From: JAGVPT01 sp963772165
GTDB lineage: Bacteria > Bacteroidota > Ignavibacteria > UBA10030 > UBA8401
DNA: 64,000 bases
Direction of reading: 5' to 3'
NCBI GenBank assembly: GCA_963772165.1
Contig: CAVYWA010000010.1
Coordinates: forward strand, 1 to 64,000
Below are positions 16,274 through 24,839 of the stretch, in pieces (position 1 is the first letter of the stretch; each line of letters opens with the position of its first letter). Under the pieces are notes generated by a model. The model was given only the letters and a program-made list of their open reading frames with translations, had not been told where the DNA came from and did not search any database. Both the position numbers and the translations under genes were made by a program.

Positions 16274-17959
16274 TCACCAAGTGTACGTTACACCGAGAGA
16301 AATGAACAACGGCCGCTCAACATATCCATCCCACACATAGTATTGCCGGTCTAAAATATTATCCATCTGTAGCACTGCACGGAGATTTTCCAGGAGTTGA
16401 TATTCTCCCTTCCCACCGACATCGACATATCCCGCATTCGCGCCCGAGTGCGCAAAATCTTTCCACCGCTCCGAAAAGTATTCAGCAAAAACTTCCGCCA
16501 CGATTCCGCTGCTGAAAGAACAACGATACACACCGCTTAGAGTGAACGTCGGAATATTCGGGACAGCGTTTGACGAATCTTTTGCTTGTGTAGAATTCAA
16601 CGAGCCAGCAAACGTCGCCGAACTTCCCTGTGCAAGAGTGTACGAACCTTCCACCGCAAGACGCGTTACCGCTACCTTGGGAAGATACATAACATCCCAG
16701 ACTTTTGCACTATTTAATTCAATAAAAACGGGAAAATTTTGGACTGAACTGTACGACAGGGAGCCGTTGCCATAAAATTTATCGCTGAACGTGTATTCCG
16801 AACCGAAAGTAACTGCAAAAGGAACTTCGCTTGGCCTGAGCTCTTCCCTGTTCTGGATATATTTATCGGAATTGACAAGCGAGGCAAGTGTGTTTCTTTC
16901 AACTGTCGGGGCTATCGAAAGGTACACCGTCGCGGCATCGTTCAAAAAATAGCGGAGCTGAGCGCCGGGGTAAAACCTTCCGCTCGAAACCGAAAGATTT
17001 CCCCTGTAGATAAATTGCTGCACCGTCAGCGTCGCCTGCAGATCCGGAACGAAAAATTTTTCTCCCGAAAAACGCAGATCAAACCATTCCGGCACATGCG
17101 TTGCGACATCCGAAGGGAGCTGCATGGAAACATCCGACAAATCATACTCCATTGAACCGTGCAATTGAATGTCGTTCTTTCGGCTCGACGCAGAAACCAA
17201 CACCCCAAAATCATTCTGTGAAGAATTAAGCGAGTCGTTCAACGACGTCCCGTTCCATGAAACGCGGGCGGAATAATCGAGAGCATCATCCAATTTATCA
17301 CCGGCGGTCGTCCGGGAAGCAAGTCCCAGATTGATGTTCACATCGTTCAGCGTCCTTTGTTGCGACGGCACCGAGGAGCCGTACGCCCGATATGTTTGTC
17401 CGGAGAAATTCAACCCGCCGTTCAACCTGCTTCCCGCAAGCATTCCGAACGTTTGAGGGGAAAGATAACCACCCTGGATTCCAATTCCGGTTTTTTGCCA
17501 GTTCGCATCCGCCACCTGCCCGTTGCTCGAAGCGTAATTTGCATGGAACAAAACACCGCCGCTGTCGTAATTTTTTCCAAACCATCCTTCCATGAACGGC
17601 GATGTATAATTGCCAATTCCGCCTAACACTTTTCCGTTCATTTGACCTGCCGGCCCGGCGAAATCCTTTTGCACTTTCCCTTCACCGTCCATGCCCGCAT
17701 CCTTCCGCCCCGGGATTGGAGAGCCGGGAACGTAGACGTTGTCTTCTTCAACGATGGACTTCGATGATACAGGTAGGTCGATCGTTTCCTGTCCGGTGAT
17801 AAGAAATTCAGGAAGGTCGATTTTCGGAAGCGGTGCTTCTGTCTGCTCCGGCACCGCAGCATCGCGTTGTGCCGGTTCTTTCTTTTCCTGCGCAGAGAGC
17901 GAAGCAATCAAAAGAACGGGCATCATCATCAGGAGATTATGGACACGGGCCATGTTCAT
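16274..17959 (-). CDS. TonB-receptor-like outer-membrane barrel without a recognisable plug
   Basis: 561 aa from the ATG at 17959, which overlaps the stop of the upstream TPR gene (TGATG). The frame is open 40 codons further, but that part lies inside the TPR gene. A signal peptide (residues 1-22, ending LSAQ) is followed by a Pro/Glu-rich segment with DLPEFLITGQETIDLP, then alternating beta-strand sequence to the end. The C-terminus (MDNILDRQYYVWDGYVERPL, ending VTYTW) is the usual last strands of TonB-dependent receptors. I cannot see a plug domain, and the protein is short for a 22-strand receptor. Ligand unknown. Confidence 0.75.
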   Translation of the reverse strand: MNMARVHNLLMMMPVLLIASLSAQEKKEPAQRDAAVPEQTEAPLPKIDLPEFLITGQETIDLPVSSKSIVEEDNVYVPGSPIPGRKDAGMDGEGKVQKDFAGPAGQMNGKVLGGIGNYTSPFMEGWFGKNYDSGGVLFHANYASSNGQVADANWQKTGIGIQGGYLSPQTFGMLAGSRLNGGLNFSGQTYRAYGSSVPSQQRTLNDVNINLGLASRTTAGDKLDDALDYSARVSWNGTSLNDSLNSSQNDFGVLVSASSRKNDIQLHGSMEYDLSDVSMQLPSDVATHVPEWFDLRFSGEKFFVPDLQATLTVQQFIYRGNLSVSSGRFYPGAQLRYFLNDAATVYLSIAPTVERNTLASLVNSDKYIQNREELRPSEVPFAVTFGSEYTFSDKFYGNGSLSYSSVQNFPVFIELNSAKVWDVMYLPKVAVTRLAVEGSYTLAQGSSATFAGSLNSTQAKDSSNAVPNIPTFTLSGVYRCSFSSGIVAEVFAEYFSERWKDFAHSGANAGYVDVGGKGEYQLLENLRAVLQMDNILDRQYYVWDGYVERPLFISLGVTYTW

Positions 17960-20900
17960 CAAAGCTGCTCCAGCTTCCGAAGCCTCTGCTCGGCTTCCGC
18001 AGCAAGTTCGCCTCCCTGTTTGATAACGATATTGTACGCGTCTTTCGCTTTTTGTTTTTGATTTGTTTTTTCGTAGCAATCGCCAAGATTGAAATATGAC
18101 TTGGTGATCCAGTCTTCCGCCGACGGGAAAACGTACTTCACACGCAGATATGAAAGAATGGCCTCGGAATAATTCTTCGCCGACTGCTGGGTGACACCCA
18201 ACGCATACTGCGCTTCGGCACCGAGTTCGTCCGTCCGGTTCGTTGCGACAGCCTTAAAATATTCCATCGCCCGTGCATTATTGTCCACGGATTGATTCAT
18301 CCACCCGAGCGCAACCTTGCATCTGTCGCTTGCCGTAGATTTCGGATACTGGGCAATCGTCGCTTCAAATTTTCTGACAGCGGCATCGGTCTGGTTTGTG
18401 GATTTCAGCACCACCGCTTGCTGGTATGAAGCTTCAGCGGCTTCTTCCGATGTTGGATATTGTTCCTGGATTTTCGCAAACGCTGCGAGCGCTTCGGTCG
18501 GTTTCCCAGCTTGAGCGTAAACGCCTCCTTGCTCAAACAACGCAGCACTTGCGAGCTTGTTGGACGGATACTTTGCCGCAATCGCTTGAAACGCCTCAAG
18601 CGCCGACTGATGGTTGTTCAACGCAGCGAAACATTTTCCCGTCCAGTAATACGCGTCGGGTGCCAACTTACTTTTCGGAAACTTTTCGAGGAATTCCTGA
18701 TATGCCTTGATTGCGTCGTCGTATTGTTTCTGGCTAAAATAAATGTCCGCTTTCTTGTAGAATAATTCGTCCGCAGACCTTGCTGAAGGATTATTCTTGA
18801 CATAATCGTCGATCGAACGCACCGCGTCTGCGGGCTTGTCAAGCAGAATGTAGCAATACTGAATGCCGTTGATCGCGTCGCTCGCATACGCAGACCCGGG
18901 ATATTTCGTCACGACACCTTGGTATGCCTGGATTGCCTCGGTATATTTTTCCAAATTATAGTACGAATCTCCGATGCTGTAATATGCCTTAGGGACAAGC
19001 TCGCTTTTCGGATACCGTGTTATGACATTTTGGAAGACGCCGATTGCCTTGTCGTAGTTTTTCGACTGAAAATAGATCCAGCCAATGCCATATTCCGCGT
19101 CGTCAGCAAGGTCGGAATTCGGGAACCGTGAGATAAGGTTTTCAAAATCCTTTATTCCAAGGTCTAGCTTATCGGATTTGTAATCGGATTGAGCAAGCTG
19201 ATAGTACGCATAATCGATTCCGTCCTTCGATGGAAAGGATTGAATTGCCCCCCGGTAGGCGCCGGCAGCATTCGCGTACTCTTTCAAATAATAGTATGAA
19301 TCACCGAGACGCAGATGCGCATCGAACGCAAACTGAGATGATGCACCGCTGCCCAGCACTTCCTCGAATGATTCTGCGGCGGTCTTATACTTTCCTTGCT
19401 TAAAATAACTCCACGCCAAACCGTATTGCGCGTCCGGAATCTTGAGCTGCCCCGCCCCTTGTTTGATGAATTGACTATAATACTTCTCTGCGTCTGCATA
19501 CTGACCGGCCTGGAAATTTGACTCCCCTGCCCAGAAAAGCGCTTCAATCGCCTTTGCATGCTGCGGATACGCCTTCAAAAAAGAGACAAATTGCGCAGAG
19601 GCATCGGAGAATTTTTGTAATTTGTATAACGCCCAGCCTTCCTGAAAAGCCGCATCTCCTTTCACCGAATCATTCGCCGGGGCAAGACCGTTGACGGCAT
19701 GGAAAGCCTTTGCCGCCTCGTCGTAGTTCTTTTTTGCGATGTACGATTCTCCCAACATTCGGTAGGCATCCGGTGCTGCATCTGCGGATGGATATTTCTT
19801 CGTCACGCCCTCAAAAAAAGAAATGGCAGCGTCGTAATCCTTTTGTTCGTAATGGATCATTCCCGATTCATACAAAGCGTTGTCCGCATATTCGCCGTTG
19901 GGGCGTAAAGAGACTACTTGACTGAATATTTCCAACGCTTTTTTTGTATCGCCCGACAGCCTAATGGATTGAGCCTTCCGGAAAAGCGAGTTGTAGGCGA
20001 CATCGTCCGTTCCTGTTGCTAGGTCGCCGAATACGGCGGCGGCCTTAACGAACTCGTTTGTCTTCAAATAAGTCCAACCTATCGAATACGTCACGGTGCG
20101 AACAAGAGGATTCAACGGATAGCTCTTACAAAACTCTTCATAAAGAGCCCGCGCCTTCTCAAAATTTTGCAAATTATAGTAGTCCTCCGCCACACAATAA
20201 TCGGCGGCGGCTTTTTCCGTTGTGTCTGTAACCAAAACCTTTACGGTTACAAGATAATCGATGCTCTTTTGAAATTGCCCGCTTTTGCTGTAGCATTCAC
20301 CGATACGGACGGCTGTCGTAGAACGTAGCTCGCTCTGCTTCTTTTCGTCCAACAATCTTTGATAGTATCCGATTGCCTTTTGATAATCTTTTTGCCGCTC
20401 TGCCGCCCACCCGAGTGAATACAAGGCGTAGTCAGCAAGCTTATTTGCGGGGTACTTTTCAGCGCTGATCGTATAATACTTTGAAGCGGAGGCCATATCG
20501 TCGGCCTTGAAGTATGCCTCTCCGATCCAATATGACGCTTCGCCCGCAAGATCGGTCAGCCCATAGCTTTCCACAATTTCCTTGTAGAATGGTATCGCAT
20601 CGGCGAAATGATGAAGCTTAAAGTTGGCTTCTCCAAGCCTGAATAAGGCGTCGGGGCGGAGTTTGTGTCTTGGAAACTCGCGAGCGAACGATTTTAACAC
20701 TGAAATCGCCTCGTCGAAATTTCCCATTGCATACTGGCATTCGGCATAAAGGAAAATTGCATCAGGATGTTTGGCACTGGCGGGATACCGATCTATGAAC
20801 TTTTGAAATTGGTCGGAGGCAAGCTGGTAGAGTTTGTCCTGGTATAAACCGAACGCAAACGCGTAATCCTGCTCCTCCTGAATTCCTGCAGTGCCGACTT

Positions 20901-21003
20901 GAGCCGTGAGTGAGTGAAGAGGAAAGCCGCTAAACAGTGTAATAATAAGCGAGAGATGAACAATTCGTCTCGCATCAGGCCTTTTGCTCCAAAAATTGCT
21001 CAT
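17959..21003 (-). CDS. Very long exported TPR protein
   Basis: 1014 aa with a signal peptide (RIVHLSLIITLFSGFPLHSL, cleaved near LTAQ) and then TPR-like units from about residue 45 to the end, more than 20 repeats. Many have the YbgF/BamD-type pattern (YPxSxxAxDAxYxxGxxYxxxxxYxxAIxxF). It is predicted to be a periplasmic solenoid scaffold. It is the first gene of the operon that continues with the barrel, SPOR, ExbB, ExbD and TonB. A second protein of the same build is coded at 44276-47908. Confidence 0.85.
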   Translation of the reverse strand: MSNFWSKRPDARRIVHLSLIITLFSGFPLHSLTAQVGTAGIQEEQDYAFAFGLYQDKLYQLASDQFQKFIDRYPASAKHPDAIFLYAECQYAMGNFDEAISVLKSFAREFPRHKLRPDALFRLGEANFKLHHFADAIPFYKEIVESYGLTDLAGEASYWIGEAYFKADDMASASKYYTISAEKYPANKLADYALYSLGWAAERQKDYQKAIGYYQRLLDEKKQSELRSTTAVRIGECYSKSGQFQKSIDYLVTVKVLVTDTTEKAAADYCVAEDYYNLQNFEKARALYEEFCKSYPLNPLVRTVTYSIGWTYLKTNEFVKAAAVFGDLATGTDDVAYNSLFRKAQSIRLSGDTKKALEIFSQVVSLRPNGEYADNALYESGMIHYEQKDYDAAISFFEGVTKKYPSADAAPDAYRMLGESYIAKKNYDEAAKAFHAVNGLAPANDSVKGDAAFQEGWALYKLQKFSDASAQFVSFLKAYPQHAKAIEALFWAGESNFQAGQYADAEKYYSQFIKQGAGQLKIPDAQYGLAWSYFKQGKYKTAAESFEEVLGSGASSQFAFDAHLRLGDSYYYLKEYANAAGAYRGAIQSFPSKDGIDYAYYQLAQSDYKSDKLDLGIKDFENLISRFPNSDLADDAEYGIGWIYFQSKNYDKAIGVFQNVITRYPKSELVPKAYYSIGDSYYNLEKYTEAIQAYQGVVTKYPGSAYASDAINGIQYCYILLDKPADAVRSIDDYVKNNPSARSADELFYKKADIYFSQKQYDDAIKAYQEFLEKFPKSKLAPDAYYWTGKCFAALNNHQSALEAFQAIAAKYPSNKLASAALFEQGGVYAQAGKPTEALAAFAKIQEQYPTSEEAAEASYQQAVVLKSTNQTDAAVRKFEATIAQYPKSTASDRCKVALGWMNQSVDNNARAMEYFKAVATNRTDELGAEAQYALGVTQQSAKNYSEAILSYLRVKYVFPSAEDWITKSYFNLGDCYEKTNQKQKAKDAYNIVIKQGGELAAEAEQRLRKLEQL

Positions 21004-21330
21004 TTAAAGTAAAGGTTTTAATAGATGGATTAACCTAATCAATTTAATACATAGGAGGGTGTGTGTCAAGCGGATGGATAGACCTGTGATTTCCAACATT
21101 TAAGCCTTCTTAAGACTGGTGACTTAAATGTTGAGTACGTCGGGTTTGTGGCTATAAGGTTTAAGGCAACAGAATCAAGGGTTTATGAAAGGAAACTATT
21201 GAGCAGAGGTGATTGCAGACCCCGAGGTTTCGAATATTATCTGAACTATAAAAGTCAGCGTTTGACGTTACGTTGGATTGCCCGTCAACGAGCTTGAAAT
21301 CCGTGCGGTGCTTTGTTCGCCGCGACAAAT
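21004..21330. other. Intergenic region with a perfect 11-bp inverted repeat
   Basis: About 330 bases lie between the end of carB and the start of the TPR operon, with no gene seen. It holds a perfect inverted repeat, CAACATTTAAG (21094-21104) and CTTAAATGTTG (21123-21133), about 90 bases upstream of the TPR start. There is no T-run, so it is not a typical terminator; an operator or RNA stem is possible. Confidence 0.5.
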
Positions 21331-24300
21331 TTATGCCCGATGAAATTCTTGCAGGCTCTTCACCGACATCTTTCCGTGCCGGATTTCTTCGATAGCTCTG
21401 ACCGCAGTCGCTGCGGCCGAAAGCGTGGTGATAAACGCAACTTTGTGTTCAATGGCAGCCCAGCCGATTGAATATTCATCGAACCGCGATTCTTCTCCAA
21501 GCGGAGTATTAATGACCAGATCGACTTCACCGTTCTTAATATGGTCGACAATGTTCGGCCGCCCCTCCTGCACTTTGAAAACCTGTTTGTTGGCGATGCC
21601 ATGCGCAGTCAAAAACTTCGAAGTCCCCTCGGTAGAAACAATATTGAAGCCGAGTTTGATATATTCTTTTACAATTTCCAACGTCTTTTCGTTCTTATCA
21701 TTTTCATTGACGCTGACAAAAATGGTCCCCCGTTCCGGAAGTGCATTGCCCGCACTGATCTGAGACTTTGCAATCGATGCGCCAAACGTCCCGGAGATTC
21801 CCATCACTTCGCCCGTCGAGCGCATTTCGGGACCGAGAAACATCGTCACTTTTGGAAACTTTGAGAAAGGAAACACAGCTTCTTTGACAGCAATGTGTTT
21901 CACTTTCTTAAAATCAAAATCCAAAACGCCCAGCTCTTTGAGTTTTTTCCCTGCCATGACCTTCGCGGCAACTTTCGCCAGGGGAAGGCCCGTTGCTTTG
22001 CTGACGAACGGAACGGTGCGCGATGCGCGCGGGTTCACTTCCAGCACATACACAACAGTATCTTTCATCGCAAATTGTACGTTCAGCAATCCGACAACGT
22101 TCAACGCATAGGCAAGTTTTTTTGTAATCTGAATAATCTCATCGGTTTTTTCAGCACTGAGCATGAACGGCGGAAGAACGCATGCACTGTCGCCCGAATG
22201 AATACCAGCTTCCTCAATATGCTCCATGACGCCGCCGATCAGCACATCGTCCCCATCGCATACGGCATCTACATCAAACTCGAACGCATCTTCCAAAAAG
22301 TTATCGATTAAAATGGGATGCTCCGGAGAAACGTCGACCGCTTTTTTCATGTATTCTTTAAGCGACGCTGTGTTGTAACAAATTTCCATCGCCCGGCCGC
22401 CGAGAACGTACGAAGGGCGCACAAGCACGGGAAACCCGATTTCTTCCGCCACGAGGACTGCATCTCTGATCGAAAACGCCGTCCCGTACTTCGGATGTGA
22501 AATGCGGTGCTGCCGCAGCAATGCGCCGAAGCGTTTCCGGTCTTCAGCAACATCAATCCCTTCCGTCGAAGTCCCGAGAATACGAACGCCGTGCGATTCA
22601 AGCTCCTTTGCAATTTTCAAAGGCGTCTGCCCCCCAAAGCTCACGATGATCCCTTCCGGCTGTTCGTGCTCGCAAATGTTCAATACATCCTCAACCGTCA
22701 GCGGCTCAAAATAGAGTTTATCGGTCGTATCGTAATCGGTCGAGACGGTCTCAGGGTTACAGTTAATCATGATGGTCTCGTACCCTTCTTCGCGAAGTGC
22801 GTAAACACCGTGAACACAGCAATAGTCAAACTCAATGCCTTGTCCTATCCTGTTCGGCCCGCCGCCGAGGATGATCACTTTCTTTTTTGTCGAGCGAACG
22901 GATTCATTCTCTTTCTCGTACGTCGAGTAATGATACGGCGTATGAGCCTCAAACTCCGCGGCACAGGTATCGACTGTTTTGAACACGGGGATAACGCCCA
23001 GCTTTTTGCGCAAGTCCCTGACGGCATCTTCATCCGTCTTCCAAAGATGGGCAAGCTGTTTATCCGAGAATCCGTACCGCTTCGCTTTGAGAAGGGCTTC
23101 CATCGTGACTGCCGAAAGCTTATTTTCCGTTGCATCGTGCTCTGCTACCATGGCCGCGAGCTCGTTTTCGGTGTCGACGATTTGCTTGATGTTGAACAAA
23201 AACCACGGGTCGATTTTTGTGAGTGCATGAATCTCGTCGATCGAGAACCCGAGCTGAAAAGCGTACCGAAGGAAAAAAATATTAGCCGGCTTCGGCCTCC
23301 GGAGCTGGTCTTTTATTTTTCTGATCCATTCAGTCTTTGAAGTTGCGGAAAGCCTGCGGTGGTCGAATGCATCCTTTCCGTCCATTCCAAGCCCTGCATG
23401 TCCGGTTTCGAGAGACCGAAGGGCCTTTTGCAGCGCTTCCTTGAACGTCCGCCCGAACGCCATCGCTTCGCCGACCGATTTCATCTGTACGCCGAGCGTT
23501 TCGTCCACGCCTTTGAACTTTTCGAAATCCCATCTCGGAATTTTCACGACAGTATAATCGATCGTCGGCTCGAACGATGCCGGAGTGAGCTTGGTGATGT
23601 CGTTCGGAATCTCATCCAGCGAATAACCGACCGCAAGCTTGGCCGCAATTTTTGCAATTGGAAATCCGGTTGCTTTGGACGCAAGCGCCGAACTTCGCGA
23701 GACGCGCGGATTCATTTCGATGACATACATCTTTCCGTCGGCGGGATTGATGGCGAACTGAACGTTCGAGCCTCCGGTATCAACGCCGATCGCCCTCATC
23801 ACGGTGATTGCTGCATCCCGCATGTATTGGTATTCCTTGTCGGTCAGCGTTTGCGCCGGTGCAACGGTGATGGAATCGCCGGTATGCACGCCCATCGGGT
23901 CAAAATTTTCAATCGAACAAATAATGACGACATTGTCCTTCGTATCGCGCATCACTTCCAGCTCATATTCCTTCCAACCGATCACAGATTCTTCGATCAA
24001 AACTTCGTGAATCGGGCTGTTCGTAATGCCGTGCTCAACAATGGCGCGGAACTCTTCAATGTTGTAGGCGATCCCTCCGCCGGTCCCTCCGAGTGTAAAC
24101 GAGGGGCGGATGATAATGGGAAAACCGATGCCGTCGACAATTTTCAGCGCTTCTTCATAGCTGTAAACAAAACCGCCGCGGGGCATGTGAAGCCCTGCCG
24201 CACGCATCGTTTTCTGAAACAACTGGCGGTCTTCCGCTTTTTTGATCGCATCGAGTTTTGCACCGATCAGTTCGACACCGTATTTTTCCAGCACTCCCCG

Positions 24301-24612
24301 TTCCGCCAGCGCGACCGCGGTATTGAGTGCAGTTTGTCCCCCCATGGTCGGAAGGATCGCATCCGGCCTCTCTTTTTCGATGATCATCTCGACGAATTCA
24401 GGAGTGATCGGTTCCACATAAGTCGCATCGGCGAGGTCGGGGTCGGTCATGATGGTGGCGGGATTGCTGTTGATGAGGATGATACGGTAGCCCTCTTCGC
24501 GCAGCACCTTACACGCTTGCGTTCCGGAATAATCAAACTCGCAGGCCTGGCCGATGACAATCGGCCCGCTGCCGATGATGAGAATCGATTTGATATCTGT
24601 TCGTTTTGGCAT
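21331..24612 (-). CDS. carB: Carbamoyl-phosphate synthase large subunit
   Basis: 1093 aa from MPKRTDIKSILIIGSGPIVI (ATG at 24612). It makes carbamoyl phosphate from bicarbonate, ammonia and two ATP for pyrimidine and arginine synthesis. The two ATP-grasp halves are clear: GQACEFDYSGTQA in the first and GQGIEFDYCCVHG in the second. So are EMNPRVSRSSALASKATG and the matching EVNPRASRTVPFVSKATG. The C-terminal MGS-like allosteric domain begins near 940 and ends at the stop. Length is normal. The small subunit carA is not adjacent. A hairpin with a T-run lies just upstream. Confidence 0.97.
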   Translation of the reverse strand: MPKRTDIKSILIIGSGPIVIGQACEFDYSGTQACKVLREEGYRIILINSNPATIMTDPDLADATYVEPITPEFVEMIIEKERPDAILPTMGGQTALNTAVALAERGVLEKYGVELIGAKLDAIKKAEDRQLFQKTMRAAGLHMPRGGFVYSYEEALKIVDGIGFPIIIRPSFTLGGTGGGIAYNIEEFRAIVEHGITNSPIHEVLIEESVIGWKEYELEVMRDTKDNVVIICSIENFDPMGVHTGDSITVAPAQTLTDKEYQYMRDAAITVMRAIGVDTGGSNVQFAINPADGKMYVIEMNPRVSRSSALASKATGFPIAKIAAKLAVGYSLDEIPNDITKLTPASFEPTIDYTVVKIPRWDFEKFKGVDETLGVQMKSVGEAMAFGRTFKEALQKALRSLETGHAGLGMDGKDAFDHRRLSATSKTEWIRKIKDQLRRPKPANIFFLRYAFQLGFSIDEIHALTKIDPWFLFNIKQIVDTENELAAMVAEHDATENKLSAVTMEALLKAKRYGFSDKQLAHLWKTDEDAVRDLRKKLGVIPVFKTVDTCAAEFEAHTPYHYSTYEKENESVRSTKKKVIILGGGPNRIGQGIEFDYCCVHGVYALREEGYETIMINCNPETVSTDYDTTDKLYFEPLTVEDVLNICEHEQPEGIIVSFGGQTPLKIAKELESHGVRILGTSTEGIDVAEDRKRFGALLRQHRISHPKYGTAFSIRDAVLVAEEIGFPVLVRPSYVLGGRAMEICYNTASLKEYMKKAVDVSPEHPILIDNFLEDAFEFDVDAVCDGDDVLIGGVMEHIEEAGIHSGDSACVLPPFMLSAEKTDEIIQITKKLAYALNVVGLLNVQFAMKDTVVYVLEVNPRASRTVPFVSKATGLPLAKVAAKVMAGKKLKELGVLDFDFKKVKHIAVKEAVFPFSKFPKVTMFLGPEMRSTGEVMGISGTFGASIAKSQISAGNALPERGTIFVSVNENDKNEKTLEIVKEYIKLGFNIVSTEGTSKFLTAHGIANKQVFKVQEGRPNIVDHIKNGEVDLVINTPLGEESRFDEYSIGWAAIEHKVAFITTLSAAATAVRAIEEIRHGKMSVKSLQEFHRA

Positions 24613-24640
24613 TGAGAAGAGCAGGATTGTTTTAGGTACA

Positions 24641-24672
24641 CAAAAACCTGACGGCTGTGCGCGCGTCAGGTT
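24641..24672 (-). terminator. Hairpin with T-run between cstA and carB
   Basis: A 9-bp perfect stem, AACCTGACG (24645-24653) with CGTCAGGTT (24664-24672), ends on the minus strand in GGTTTTTG. It lies 165 bases past the cstA stop and only 28 bases before the carB start. It may end cstA transcripts. It also fits an attenuator in a carB leader. An in-frame ATG at 24675 begins a 21-codon leader that is continuous with carB. Confidence 0.6.
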
Positions 24673-24839
24673 CATTTCATCACCACATCATAATACGGAA
24701 ATTTTTGGAGGATTACAATTTGTGGGCGGCAAATATTTGCGGAAAATAAATCGCCCAAATTTGGAACATGCCAGCACTCTCACATTCCACTCTTCAAAAA
24801 AATACGCTCAGGCCTCAATGGAACTCCTGCCATCATCTC

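Noticed and set aside
17960..18079. Extended N-terminus for the outer-membrane barrel
   Set aside because: The extension lies inside the TPR gene in another frame and would bury the signal peptide; the ATG at 17959 coupled to the TGA is better.
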